From positions 124,001 to 188,000 of the forward strand of contig CAJNDS010002755.1 in the NCBI GenBank assembly GCA_905221605.1: 64,000 bases of DNA, in the 5' to 3' direction. The translations under genes were made by a program, and so were the position numbers. The first letter of the stretch is position 1; every line of letters starts with the position of its first letter. Under the pieces are notes generated by a model. The model worked only from the letters and a program-made list of their open reading frames with translations, was not told the DNA's origin and made no database searches. The DNA comes from Symbiodinium natans. Lineage: Eukaryota > Sar > Dinophyceae > Suessiales > Symbiodiniaceae. Shown one piece after another: positions 33,000 through 44,211 of the stretch.

Positions 33000-34462
33000 A
33001 CCGATCAATACCGAGTGGTATGCCGCTTGACAGAGACCACATGCAGAAAATGAGATGCTCGCAGAAGAGCCCACAGCTGTGGCAGGTGCTTCTCTGCGGT
33101 GACTATGACTGCCAGACCTTCAGCCGCTTGACTGCATTGCTGGTTTGCAGCAAGCTGCCAGATGGAACGAGCTTGCACTTTGTCAGCGCTAAGAAGTATG
33201 CAAAAGACAACATGAACATTCTTTTATTTTCTGTGGTGGTTCCTGCATTGAGAGTGATGGTGGCGCGCCCCCTCGGTGCCTGAGTCAGGGTCCCCCCCCA
33301 AACCTTGTACATCATTAAAACCATTGCGGATAAACATCTGATTGCATTGCCTTTTGTTGTCGTGCGTGCTTGCGTCGTCCAGAGAGCAGCAAGGCGATCC
33401 TTCAGTGATGGCAATGTGCCACCCTCAGTGGAGCTGTCCAGTTGCACGGTCCAAAGGCCCTAAGGTCTTGCTTGTATGGGCAGGTTTCCCGTGCCGGACT
33501 TCCAACCCAAGATACCAGCCAGATCGCCTGCAACATGGATCACGACTTCACAAGCTCCGCCGTGATCCACCTCAGTTCTAAAGCATGCTTTTGTTGTGAA
33601 CTCCTGGCAGCAATTTGGGTCACTGTCACTGTGTCTCCGAGGATGGGAAAGTTGAATATGGTGGCCCTGCTTTGCCAGTGTCTCAGGGATGTGCAACGAT
33701 GACGGCACTGTAGATTCTACTCCCTATTGCACTCCTTCCGTACCCAATCCCCTCCGAAGACACTCGCGCCTTTGAATTGACATGCAGGTGGCGGCGCGCT
33801 GGTAGTGATGCTCCGGTAACATGCAGAGTAGTGTCCTGGGCGCTTTGCAGCGACATGAAAAAAGTAGGCCAGGCGAGTGTAGCGGGCGAGCATACAGTAG
33901 AGGTTGTAATTATTTGCAGCACGTGTTAATGTCACAGAGCGGCCCTAGCATGGCCTGATGAGGCACTGCTGGGGAAAAGTAGCTAGGTTAGAATTCGTGT
34001 GCAAGGCTTCATGATCCACATGTGATCCGTGCAGGCAGCCAATGTGCTGCCTCATTCATGCGAACTTCAGATTCGCCAAAGGCAGGTTTTGTCGGCGTGT
34101 TCTTCAAAAGAGCCGCTGGCAGCTCAGAAGCGGAGGCGTTGATGGGACTCACAAATGAGATCCACCAATGTGGGACCAGCGCTACCAGTAGTGCACAGCT
34201 AAAGAAATGCAGGGGGAACCTCGAGCTGCACCTCTTTTCTTCGAAAGTCATCTTGCAGAGCGTGTCCAGATATGTCCAGCCGATGCTCGCCTCGTCAGTC
34301 CCTGTGAGCGGTGATTGTGACAATTACAGCCGACCAAGGATCCCTGGTGGGCATAGCTCGGGCCTCACTATCGAGGTGAAACAACAATTGCTGCGCAGAA
34401 TTTCTAACATGATGCAGAAGCTACAGATGACCAGCGGCGGCACACTAACTTCTGTGCTTTGA
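33000..34462 (+). CDS. Last weak coding pieces of the ectodomain series
   Basis: About 33,060-33,280 contains LWQVLLCGDYDCQTFSRLTA, LVCSKLPDGTSLHFVSAKKY and a hydrophobic tail. About 34,060-34,460 is an open frame with SPKAGFVGVFFKRAAGSS and LTIEVKQQLLRRISNMMQK. These look only moderately protein-like. They could be the 3' end of the large gene or belong to a separate one. Sequence at 33,600-34,020 shows nothing. Confidence 0.3.
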
Positions 34463-35565
34463 TTGCCCCTGCAGGTTTCGGAATTTGTGTAGGCCAGTGC
34501 CTTGCCAGTACCGCGGATAAATCATTGCAGAAGAATAGGTAGACGAAGAGCGGACTGGTTTCAAGAAACAACGAAAGATTCCCTGAGAGCATGCGGAAAG
34601 CCACCAGTAAACATACCGTCAGATCTCGATCTAACCCTCCTACAAAACACTGCAAAGAAGCGTCAAGCCCCATTCTAAACAGACATGATTAACAAAACAG
34701 CCAAACAATCGCCAAAGCACACGCTATGTTGAACATCGCCGCACAGAAGATTGGACAATTGCGTCCAAATCAGCCTTCGGACTTGCAAAGTAATTACAAA
34801 GTATTTCACTGGTTTGCCACGAGTTTCTGTTTACATGCCTCTTGTACAGTTACAACCCCCCTGTAGTTTATACGTTCGAGTTTGTTTCACCTGTGCCGCG
34901 CACCTTTTCTTCGGATTTGGCGCTGAGTGAGTGAGTGAGTGAGTGAGTGCCTGGCCAGTATCAAGGTTATGATGGGCTTTGGGCCAACACGACGTTCGAG
35001 TCCATGGGGGTGCACCCAACGCTGGCCGGCCACCGTAGACTTTCTTTGACGCGCTCCTTCCGGACAATTGTCCAGGCATGCATCCATGAAAAGGATGATG
35101 AGCCACGTCAGGTGTCATCCATGGCTGTTCAGGATATTCTCCGGCCTACTGTGGTGCATGCCTGAGTGTGCCTCTGACACGAGCCGGTCTTGACCGGTTC
35201 CCACGATTCCTCACGAGCTTTTCAGTTCTGAATTCGTCATTTCTTGAGGTTCAAGCAGAAGCAGGGTTCCCAGAAGGGTTCCGAAGTTGACCCTGATGTA
35301 TGTTTTGATGCATCCTGAACTGTGTATTCCGTGAGACCAGGCCTCAAATCTGCTAGAAATCGAACAGGTAGGGAGGTGGCTGTCGGTTGGGATTAGGTGG
35401 GTCAAGTTAGGTTAGGGCGGGTTAGATTAGGTTAGGGCAGGTGGGCTTCAGGTGCAGTCAGGCAAGCATTTAGGTCCATGACCTGGTGCTCTTTGACATC
35501 CCGCGGAATTCCGGGGTTGCAACAAAACGCCAATGTCTCTTTGCCAGGCATTCGCTCCGATAGTT
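34463..35565. other. Intergenic-like region with small repeats
   Basis: (GAGT)n of about six units at 34,924-34,948. GGTTAG/TTAGGGC units at about 35,405-35,445. A protein-like fragment at about 34,950-35,050 (GYDGLWANTTFESMGVHPTL) may be an exon. No family recognised. Confidence 0.35.
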
Positions 35566-35575
35566 AAAGGAAAAG

Positions 35576-36121
35576 ATGTCATCATGCGCGGATGCCTCGG
35601 AGCTGGCTTTCTTAGTGCTCTTGGTGCTCACAACCGCGCACCTACCGCCACGCAGCAGCGGTTCTAGCGATGCCATGCCCAAGGTGCAGAGACTGGCTCA
35701 GGAAAGACTCTTGCGCGGCCCTTTGTGTGTTGTCGTGCCGACGGCACTGATTGATTTTCGCTTGGAATCCAAGGCCTATCTGCTGCCGCTGGTGAACCGC
35801 ATCTACCATCTGCACGCCATGGTCTCGGCCAGCTTGCGCCTGTTCTTAGCCGTGAATTCGCGCAAGATCTTGGCCATGTCTCGACAATATTCAGGGCCTC
35901 CAAAGAGGTGGCTCTCTGTCAGGATCGGGCCCGACGCGCAGCAGCGGATCCTGATGCCCCAAATCCATTGCAAAGCCAGTGCCTTGCATGGGGTCAGAAA
36001 ATCAAATGCGTTTGTTGTAGAAGACCTCCGAAGTCTCAGGAAGCCGCCCGTGGGTCGTGTCGTGCCCCTGTTCAGCTTGCAAGCCGATGCCAGTTGCAGC
36101 CAGTGTTGTCAGCATGGTTGA
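35576..36121 (+). CDS. Unrecognised 181-codon ORF
   Basis: The longest clean frame of the 34.5-37 kb region. It starts with a short hydrophobic stretch (ELAFLVLLVLTTAHLPP, residues 9-25) that could be a signal peptide or anchor. Residues 45-105 are rich in Leu/Arg and look helical (LIDFRLESKAYLLPLVNRIY and MVSASLRLFLAVNSRKIL). The last third looks less natural and may be read-through into an intron. No family recognised. The overlapping minus-strand frame is less protein-like. Confidence 0.4.
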   Translation: MSSCADASELAFLVLLVLTTAHLPPRSSGSSDAMPKVQRLAQERLLRGPLCVVVPTALIDFRLESKAYLLPLVNRIYHLHAMVSASLRLFLAVNSRKILAMSRQYSGPPKRWLSVRIGPDAQQRILMPQIHCKASALHGVRKSNAFVVEDLRSLRKPPVGRVVPLFSLQADASCSQCCQHG

Positions 36122-36679
36122 GCAGACACGGTCAGACGCTGCTATAGACTGCCACTGATCAAGGCTGACCCCGACCAGTGATCTGGCAGCCCAGGCACGA
36201 TGTGAAGCGCAACGCCATTCTCCGTGTGTTGCTCTCACAAGCTGTGGGACCACGGCCGATTGGCTCATTGTGGAGACTCAGTATGCAAAGCAGGGCAAAC
36301 CAAGGGCACCACTCGAAACTCACCCAAGACAAGGGAAACTGCGGGACGGCCTGGTCCTAATTGCAGAGCCATGGAATCTCCTGGCACGCGCGCTGGAAGG
36401 CCCGATGCTGATGCTATATAGACGTATGTGTGCCGGTGTCCGAATTCGTTCAACTCCACAGTGTCACAGTACTGAAGTCACCTTACAAGCCACCTTATAA
36501 GTCACCTACAAGCTTCCTTTGTGGCTCCGAGTGGGCTGGTCAGGTCAAGCCCATCCTCGGCAAGGGCGTTGTGGCATCGAGGAGGAGCCGAGCTCTTTGT
36601 ACCCTTTCTACCTGGAGAGTCACGAAGCGTCTTTAAGCCCTTAAGCCTTTAAGTCTTTGTCTGTTTTTTTGGTGCCAGG

Positions 36680-36885
36680 ATGGCCAAGGGCATCGGCTGT
36701 GGCTATGGCCACCCTCGTGACCGGGACCTGCTTCCAGGACTGCCGCCCTGCAACATTTCCGCGAATTCCTGTCGGTTCCACGGGCTAGGCACGGGCATGG
36801 TGGAGACGACCCGGAAGTGTCAGTGTCAAGGAGATGACCCACAAGGTGTGAACTTTGCGAGCTCCATGTATTTGTTTATTTATTG
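36680..36885 (+). CDS. Short Cys-rich exon candidate
   Basis: The frame from about 36,680 contains PCNISANSCRFHGLGTG and ETTRKCQCQGDD, with a C-x-C near the end reminiscent of an EGF-like tail. It could be a stray exon of a secreted protein. Too short to name. Confidence 0.3.
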
Positions 36886-36889
36886 ATTA

Positions 36890-37297
36890 AAAAAATATAT
36901 ATGCAGTACGAGCATACGTAGCAGACGTAGCTGGGCAGGCAGCCAACTCCCGAAGTCACATCTTTGCGGCCGGGCCCCTTCCAGGCCTGGCATGCAAAAG
37001 AGAAGGTCAAGACGTAAACGGCTCACGAGAACAACCCTTAACGGGCCTCACAAGGCCCAGTGCGGCACAGCGTCAACACTTTGAGGCATCTCCACGGTGG
37101 GAAAGACCTTTCACACGGCGAGGCCGTGATGTGTCGGATGGCTTTCTGCCAGTGGCTGAAAAAAATTGATCCGAAGGACTGGCCTGCGCTCCACATTTGG
37201 ACCTATGTATGCCATCGCCCTTTGGCGGTATGAGTTGGATTTAGCGACATGCAGCGACACGCTGTGCGATTCAGATTTCGCAGCAACTGTGTTTCAG
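36890..37297. other. Upstream region of the thioesterase gene
   Basis: No second exon that I can defend. The true start codon of the thioesterase probably lies here, because the homologous N-terminus needs only about 10-20 residues before the first strong block, but several ATGs are possible. No promoter motif is recognisable, as is usual for dinoflagellates, which lack TATA-driven control and trans-splice a leader. Confidence 0.3.
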
Positions 37298-38489
37298 GAA
37301 GCCCCTTCAACGCCGGATGCAGCAGTGATTTGGCTCCACGGCCTGGGCGACACTGGCGAGGGATGGTCAGACGTCGGGCCACAGCTGCAACAGCAGCTGC
37401 GCTCGGTACCTTGTCCTGCCAGGTTCCACATGGTGCCCGTGTAAGCGACCGAACGAATCACAGCGCATTCATGGCTGTCATAACCTCGAACGCGGCAACA
37501 AACTGTAGGTACGATTCCTCTTTCCTACAGCGCCGACACAGCCATCGGTCCGCACACAGAGTATCGTGTCAAGTTGCCCTCAGATGTGGAGACTTGCCGA
37601 GGCCGGTCACCGTGAACATGGGCATGTCCATGCCCAGCTGGTTTGATATCAATTCTCTTGACCCACGGCTCTTCCGAAGAAATCCGCCTGGCCTCGCACA
37701 AAGTGCTGAGTTTGTCCGCCAGCTCATCAAGGAGACCACCGCGGCGAGCAATTACGCAAACGCTGTCTAAGAGATGCACGATAAAGATTCGATTGTCGAA
37801 TTTGGACTGAAGGAGCAGGTTGATGACGGAATAGCACCGGAGCGCGTCATCTTGGCTGGCTTCTCTCAGGGAGGTGCCGTTGTCTTGGAGGCGAGTTGCG
37901 CATGTCAGTGATGCATGCCGTAACAACAATTCCGAGAGGCCCACACTAGCTGGACCCCCCCTGTTTACGTATCCCTGCAGCATATCGTGTGCGTGGGACT
38001 GCGCGCTGCAAGTGCAAGCTTGAGGCAGGCTTGGCCTCCACCGAATTTGCCGTGGGAGGCATCCTAGTGCTCAGCTCGTTCCTTGGAACAAAAGTTCCAG
38101 CACAGCTTCCCAGCCCGCTGCCCGCAATTCACTTCTTCCACGGCCAGGCAAGGGTTTGCTCTCTTCCTTCGCCATTTATCTTTGGCTCAGTTAATGGACG
38201 AAAAGCTGGGGCTGCAGGCAGATCAAGTTGTTCCTATCTCTTGGGGCCAGCGCAGCCTTGAGGAGTTGAAGGACACGTCAGTGCGATGGATTGCAGTGGA
38301 ATGTGGTGGGCTGGGTGCAGGTGCGTCTGCATGAGTCACGTGATCCCGCAGGCCGGCGACATCAACGCAAGCTTTAAGGCTTATCCCGGCATGCAGCACT
38401 CGGCCTGCGCCGAGGAGCTTGTTGGCAGCAGCTGGTCAGACACGTTGTGTTACTTGTTGCTGTGGGGTAGAGGTGCTTGGTGGGTCTAG
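37298..38489 (+). CDS. Acyl-protein thioesterase (APT/LYPLA-like), six exons
   Basis: An alpha/beta-hydrolase expected to remove palmitate or other acyl groups from protein cysteines (or hydrolyse lysophospholipids) in the cytosol. Exons: 37,298-37,440; 37,584-37,731; 37,813-37,890; 38,025-38,147; 38,218-38,280; 38,352-38,489. Joined, they keep one frame of about 230 codons, the family's usual length. Landmarks in order: AVIWLHGLGDTGEGW (oxyanion region), RPVTVNMGMSMPSWFDI, ERVILAGFSQGGAV (nucleophile Ser in GFSQG), IHFFHGQ/ADQVVP (acid Asp, split by an intron) and YPGMQHSACAEEL (catalytic His). All three catalytic residues are present. Introns are 143, 81, 134, 70 and 71 nt, starting GT, GA, GC, GC and GT and all ending AG. 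The start codon and the last ~20 residues before TAG at 38,487 are uncertain. The family call is strong; substrate and localisation are inference. Confidence 0.85.
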
Positions 38490-39520
38490 CTGCCGGGGAC
38501 GACTCGGCGTCTGATTACCAAAGGAGCGTGAGGTGTAGTTGCAGGAGCCAAAGAAAAGCGGAACGTACTTCCATGCTTCTACCAATGAGCTCAACACATC
38601 TCAACACCAAAGTCTGTGCAAGGCGTGCAGAAGCAAATAGGAGTGAGCTACCTCCTCCTTCCCTCCCTCCCTCCTCCCCTCCTTATCCAAAAAGGGATTC
38701 AAAGCTTGAGTCCCAGCACAGCTTCCTGTAACAGTCGGAAACATGGGAAACCATGGGAAGCCAAGGATGAAGTAATCTAAGCAGATCTAAGCAGAGAAGT
38801 GCTGCCGTGCTCTGGGCTTGCTCGAGGCTTCAAGACATTGCTGCGGCCCTCACTGCCATATTGGCATAGCGAAAGCGGGCAAGCCGGTAGCGGCCGTCAG
38901 CTGAACGCAAGGGGGCTGTGTCTGGAAAAAGTTGTAAGCAAACTGAGCAAACTGAGACCCTCTCCACTTGAAGTTGGGCTGTGCCCTGATCGGCTTTCGG
39001 ACGATTCGATTGCAGCAGCGGCGACAGCTCCTGCTGACTTGGGGCACAGGTGCTGGCCATGCTGGAAGCTGTGGATTGTGATCGATTGGTAAATGCCCAG
39101 TGGCCTTCTCAGTCGGCGTGCCCGATTTCTGTGTGCTCATTTGGCGGCGTTTGACTGCTGCCTGCTATTGGAGTGATCATCGGCTTACTAGTTACTAGCA
39201 AAGGAGTACTGCACAAGTTGAGAGTTCTGCTGAGGTCGCTGACGCAGCTGTTCCGATGGGAAGCAGTTAGACCAACAGGCACCCGGTGCCTGACCTTGTG
39301 TTCGATCTTCGTTTCATTGTGAGAGATATGGCATTCGTACTGAAGATCATTGTACTGAAGATCCCTTCAGCCAGGGTCATTGCTGCAGAGAGAGGCCGGC
39401 TGAAGTCACGTGAGTTCCGAGCTACACCGCAAGTCGTCATCCCTCAAGCGACCAGCGATCCTGTTGTCAAGCAGTTGTCAAGCAGGTCTTCGAACTTGTG
39501 AAACGATGTTGTCTTACTTT
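38490..39520 (+). CDS. Unassigned coding-like pieces after the thioesterase
   Basis: About 38,915-39,050 contains LCLEKVVSKLSKLRPSPLEV and PDRLSDDSIAAAATAPADLG. About 39,290-39,500 contains FDLRFIVRDMAFVLKIIVLK and REFRATPQVVIPQATSDPVV. Both are + strand and protein-like but of no known family. A CCTCCCTCC-rich patch lies at about 38,655-38,685. Confidence 0.3.
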
Positions 39521-39529
39521 CGAGCTGCC

Positions 39530-40060
39530 TTTACCTCTGGGGCTTCGGGTTTTGGATGAGGTTTCCCTTCTTTATAGGGAGGGGGTAAGATTTGTTTAGG
39601 GAATGTTGGCTCACGATACCGATGGTATGGTCTGGGAGCAATCTAATGGCAAGTTCCTTTCAGGTTAGGGGGTTGGGATAAGTAAGGTATTCCTCTTTGG
39701 GGGCTTAAAATTCTGTTAGTATGGGGGGTTGCGTTTCGGGCTTTCTGCTTAAGGGTTAAGTGGTACCCGGCAGAGCTCGCGGGGTCAGGAAAGGTTTGGG
39801 ATGAGGACGACAGTCTGCGTTGGGGAGGGGGGGGGGGGGATGGGCAGCAATTTGCTTTGGTTGGGTCTGGTTAGTCTCGGTCTTTAGGGCTTCGGGTTTG
39901 GGTTTAAGGTCTGGAATGGAGGGCCAGTTGCCCACAGGCCCGTTGCAAAAAGGGTCGTTTGGGCTTAGTAGTATTTGGGAGGAGGTCTTCGCAGCATTGG
40001 GATGAAGTGGTTTGTCCTTTCGGGCTTAGGGTTTGGGATCTGACATCTGGGTATCGGGCA
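39530..40060. repeat. Weaker telomere-like, G/T-rich patch
   Basis: Degenerate units such as GGGCTTCGGGTTT, GTTAGGGGGTT, AAGGGTTAAGTGG and GGGCTTAGGGTTTGGGAT. The motif family is the same as at 12.7-14.1 kb but far more diverged and not clearly tandem. A run of about 13 G lies at 39,827-39,839. No coding signal. Confidence 0.5.
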
Positions 40061-40235
40061 CAGTCTTTCCTGCAAGGGGCATCGGGAATGACTGTTAAAG
40101 TGTGCGGTGTAATTCTCTTATAGGCGTTGCTTCCTTGACATGTCCCTCTTAAGAACATGTTAAACAAAGAGCCTTCACCATCCTTCCGTCCACAACCCTC
40201 CGAAGCCTGCAGTCCGGCCACGCTCTCGCCCCGCA

Positions 40236-41120
40236 GTGGTCACGCACTTCTTTGGGCCCCGTTCTGGCAACGTCATGGGTTCACAAGCCCAGCACAAGTT
40301 TCGCTGTAAGCCCCACGTCTCTGTGCGAAGCAGAGCGCCAGAGTCCGTTCGCGTTCAAGGTGGTTGTGTCCGATTTAACAGCGAATCTCAGCGAATCCCA
40401 CCCATGGAGAAGACCAGGGAGCAAACCAAAAGGAGACTTTGGCACAAGAAAGAGAAGACAGTCCAGTGGCACAATGGTTTCACATTCTCGACATTACCGT
40501 CATGGGCATGCTGTCATTGCGCATGAGGGCAGAGCATGTTGGAAGAGCACCTATATAGTCTGGACTGACGGTTGCATTGAGATCCTCGGAGCAGTTGACC
40601 AGAAAGCTGTGCCATGTCAATCATTTCAGCATAGATTGCTCTGGAGGACGGCTTTGCTAGTGGTTTCCAAGAACCTCGGCCGAAGGACGTGGACATGTTC
40701 CTTCACGTTGCATGTAGAGCTGCCCTCGCCATAGTGACATAGTGGGACTGGGAAGGATTGGGAAAGGCAATTGTGAGCCAAAGCGGTTTGTTTGGTTTGT
40801 TCATCACGGTCTTGCTGTTTCTTGTTTGATGCCCTTTCTATGCAGAAGGAGCGCACAACGCTGGTTCCGGGACCTGTCCAAAAATCTTTGGACGAGAAGG
40901 GAGGCCGAGAGCATTCTCCCAACCATGGTGACATCCCCAAGCCATTTCTCATGTCATGGCTCCCGCATGTACTCAGAAACCTGCTCCCTCGAAGCGTGTC
41001 TGCGAAGTGTGCTAGGGCCTGGAGCCCCAGCTTACGTCTCCTCATCGCCTCGCATCCGCTTCGTCCTTAATCAGCTTCGTGTGGTTCACTTGGTTAAGCT
41101 TGCCGCAAGTTGTTGATTTA
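40236..41120 (+). CDS. Unassigned coding-like region
   Basis: Several medium frames on the + strand (for example 40,742-41,116 and 40,792-41,070). The second contains HVLRNLLPRSVSAKCARAW. None shows a known motif and two overlap, so at most one is real. Low support. Confidence 0.2.
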
Positions 41121-41467
41121 CATTTTTCTGGTGCATCAACTAGTGTCACAAACTGGTAGAATATAGACCAGCAATCAGGCGGTTCGACAGTGCGGTTCAC
41201 AACTGCCCGACCTGTCTGCACTGCAAGCTCCAGGAAAAGCAAAAACAGCACTCATGAACACGGTGGTGCTTTCCATCTTGCTAAATGTCGGGTGTTGCAA
41301 AGAGATGCAAACACAAGCGGAGCCATGCTCCTGTTGAGGTTGGGGCTCGACGGACATTGTTGTCACAACACCGCTCAAGTTCTGCCAGCCACCCGATTCC
41401 ACGAAGTCCAGTGCGTGACTTCTGTTAAATGTGCGTGTGTGTCTGTGTGTCAATGAAGCCTGAGGTG

Positions 41468-41535
41468 AGGAACTGGCCCATTTCAAGGAGGACGGCCTCT
41501 ACCCGGCTTGTGTGGTCATGGATGAGGCTTCCCGC
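41468..41535 (+). CDS. Short exon, possibly Tudor-like
   Basis: After an AG acceptor the frame reads ELAHFKEDGLYPACVVMDEA. The pattern A-x-F-x-E-D-G-x-Y-x-A-x-V resembles the core of Tudor/SMN-type domains, but 20 residues are too few for a family call. A simple-repeat region follows within 40 bases. Confidence 0.3.
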
Positions 41536-41549
41536 AGTGGTTCACCACA

Positions 41550-41700
41550 CTCTTCCACAGTCTTCCACAAGCTTCCACACTCTTTCACAACTTTTTTGAT
41601 TCCATCTCTCGCTCTCTGTCTGTCTGTCCGTCTGTCTATCTGTGTGTCTGTCTGTCTCTCTCTCTCTCTCTGTCTCTCGCTCGCTCTCTGGAAGTCAAGG
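41550..41700. repeat. CTTCCACA repeats and TCTG/TC microsatellite
   Basis: Several TCTTCCACA-type units at about 41,543-41,590, then TCTGTCTG/(TC)n to about 41,690. The Ser/Leu/Cys-rich frame over it is an artefact. Confidence 0.75.
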
Positions 41701-43480
41701 CCGATGCCCTTTTCCAAGGGTTCACACGTCGTGGACTCGATCAGAAGGAGAGCTGTTTCATGGTCCCGGCTCTCTTCATTGCTCATGACGCTGTCGCTGC
41801 GCATGTGTTCGGAAGGATTCAGCGAAACATAACAAACAACACCTGCTGAGGCGTGTATCTTTTTGAGATCTTCGGGACCCTCAGACCTCGCCCCAAGTCT
41901 TGTCCTCAGGGTTCATGTCCAGGCGGTTATCGCAGCCAGCGGAATCCCAGAACAAGTGCCCAGCGCTTGAGATAAGGATTCGACAGGCGGATGAAGAGCG
42001 GCAGCCACTGCCAGACATGATACCGACCCAGTGCGGGGCTCAGGGCTTGGGTAGTGTGGAAGCCTGGACCCCGACAATTCCACAGCGCTGGCCGTGAATC
42101 CCTGAAGCTCTGTGACAGTCTCTGGCAGGTTTGTCTTTTCAGCTGGATCCCCAGGGTGGTGGAATGCTTCCGTTGCTTTGCTGAATACAAAGTTTGTCTT
42201 CTCTTGCGCCAAGGCGGCGACGATGGTGCACGTCGGTCCCTTTAGTGAGGGAAACATGCTGAGGGCCTGCCATGTTTTCTGCCATGAAGTCGTAACCACC
42301 CATCGCACCATCGTCGCTTGTGTGCATGACGTGAGTTCACGAGTCTTGAAATTGAATCTTCGCTCTAAACACTACAATGACTACAACAGAGTTTGACAGT
42401 TTTTCGGCCCAGAATGTTTGAAGTTTAACGCTTAAAGTTTCGGATATTAAGATAGCAGAACAGCTTACAGACCTGGAAGCGTGAATAGTTCAAAAGTCGA
42501 TTCTGGACAAAGGCATTTTCAGTTCGATGTTTGAAAAGAGTGTGCGAAACTTTCAAGCGAGAATTTGGGTGTCTGATCTAGCGTTACACGATCTGGAATG
42601 GCTGGAGTTTTCCCAGGTTACTTCAAGCCGATGCTACGATTTTTTCTCCACCCCCCAAGAAAGTTAAAAGCTCATCCCTCCTATAAGTCAAACCAGTATG
42701 GCAGAAGCAGTATTTGTCTTTAGTACCTCCAAGATACAGAGGCACAAAAGAAGAGGGCACAAAACTAATCCAGCAAGGTACACCACAATGAGGTACATGA
42801 GGGTTGGAAGTTCAATCCTGACGATTGAATTTCAATCCGAGGCCCAAAGATCCAAGATTCAAGGTTCAAGATTCCAGGAAAACTGTTAGCAAAAAGTCTC
42901 GGATCTGCGGCCTCCTTTCTGCTGAGCTCTTGAACCTTGAAAGTATACCAACCTGACTACAGTGCGGGACCGCGTTTCCTTCACTCCCTCCAGGCAGCTG
43001 AGGCCCCTCCCACCCTGCAAGAGGTAGATGATTGGGTGGGGGGCGGGCTTCTTTTTCTGCAACTCGCTGCACTAGCTGCTAGCACCATCTGCGTAGCCAT
43101 TCTTGGCTCCAACAAAGCTGACGAAGCTTAGTGGGGCCTGTAAGTCCAGGCCAGCCAAGTGCCGCTCTGCATCTTCACTCCTGTTGAAGGGACACCTGTT
43201 TGCTACGGGCCTCTTGGTGTAAGTTTGGCATGAGGCACGATGAGGCAAGAGGGGTTCTTGCGCAGACCGCAGACATTTTCCACTCAAGCTCTGCATAGTT
43301 TGCATAGATGGACTGTGGGCTCCCCAGTGTGCCCACGATCGTAGCCTAATGGGGATGTGGCACACTTGTGGCTTCAATCGCTGCAGCAAACCCTCACAGC
43401 AGCAAAGGGTCTTGAAGTTTCAAGCTGGTTTTGCAATAGTAGTATAGAGTCAGCAAATGACAGTCGGTCAGCTTGAAGAT
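41700..43480. other. Mostly non-coding; a few coding-like fragments
   Basis: About 41,917-41,965 reads VQAVIAASGIPEQVPSA after a CAG and could be an exon. The frame at 42,112-42,396 is only moderately protein-like. At 42,400-42,930 the sequence becomes AT-rich with A/T runs and holds nothing I can support. Confidence 0.25.
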
Positions 43481-43489
43481 GCCCAGGTG

Positions 43490-44030
43490 ATGCAACAGCC
43501 AACAGATGACGGTGATGCACAGCAGGGCGAGCTTCCGTAGCTCAGCTTACGAAAGAAAAGTCCTATCCCTGCGGAGCTTTCGTGAAAGAGACAGAAACAG
43601 CTTGGGCGTGAGCTTAGTGTTTTGGGGGCGATCAAGGACGGTGCGGACTGCTGCTCGTGAGCTCGGACTTCTGCTGGCAACAAACCCGCACATGGCTGTG
43701 GCTGTGGTGCCTTTCGCTTTGTCTCGGCTGCTGCTATGTAGAACGGTCACTATGCATGGATATTTTGGGCAAGCTTAGGATCCGCAGCTCGAATTCACGC
43801 AGAGTCCCACGGATTTTTCTGACACGATCATGAGCTTTGTGGCTTGCAAGGCATCAGTGGTGCTGTTGTCTTTCGACGAGCTGAACCCAGTGAAGGCTTG
43901 ACGGCACAGCACCACGTACCACACGCTGCGTGGAAGCAGTCGCAGGTGTTATGCAGCTACACCCGCTGGTTCATGGGCATCTCGGAGGCAGACTTGCTGG
44001 GTCCAGAAGACCTGGGGCACTAGAATTTGC
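43490..44030 (+). CDS. Unassigned exons just upstream of the acyltransferase
   Basis: About 43,560-43,775 contains RTVRTAARELGLLLATNPHM. About 43,815-43,900 contains SDTIMSFVACKASVVLLSFD. After CAG, about 43,960-44,020 contains YTRWFMGISEADLLGPEDLG. All are + strand and protein-like. They may be N-terminal exons of the acyltransferase gene or the end of a separate gene; the known acyltransferase core starts only at 44,212. Confidence 0.35.
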
Positions 44031-44211
44031 GGAAGAATGTTCTGCTGCTTCAGCAGGTCCACCTGGGAGTGCTGGCCTCCATGTTGCTACTTGCGCTTGG
44101 CGTCAATCAACGTGACCACATTCTGTACAACTGCGCAAGGACATGCTAAAACATGCTGCACGTTTTCGCGGCATGTTGGGAAGGCTTCATGCACAGCAGG
44201 ACATTCTTCAG

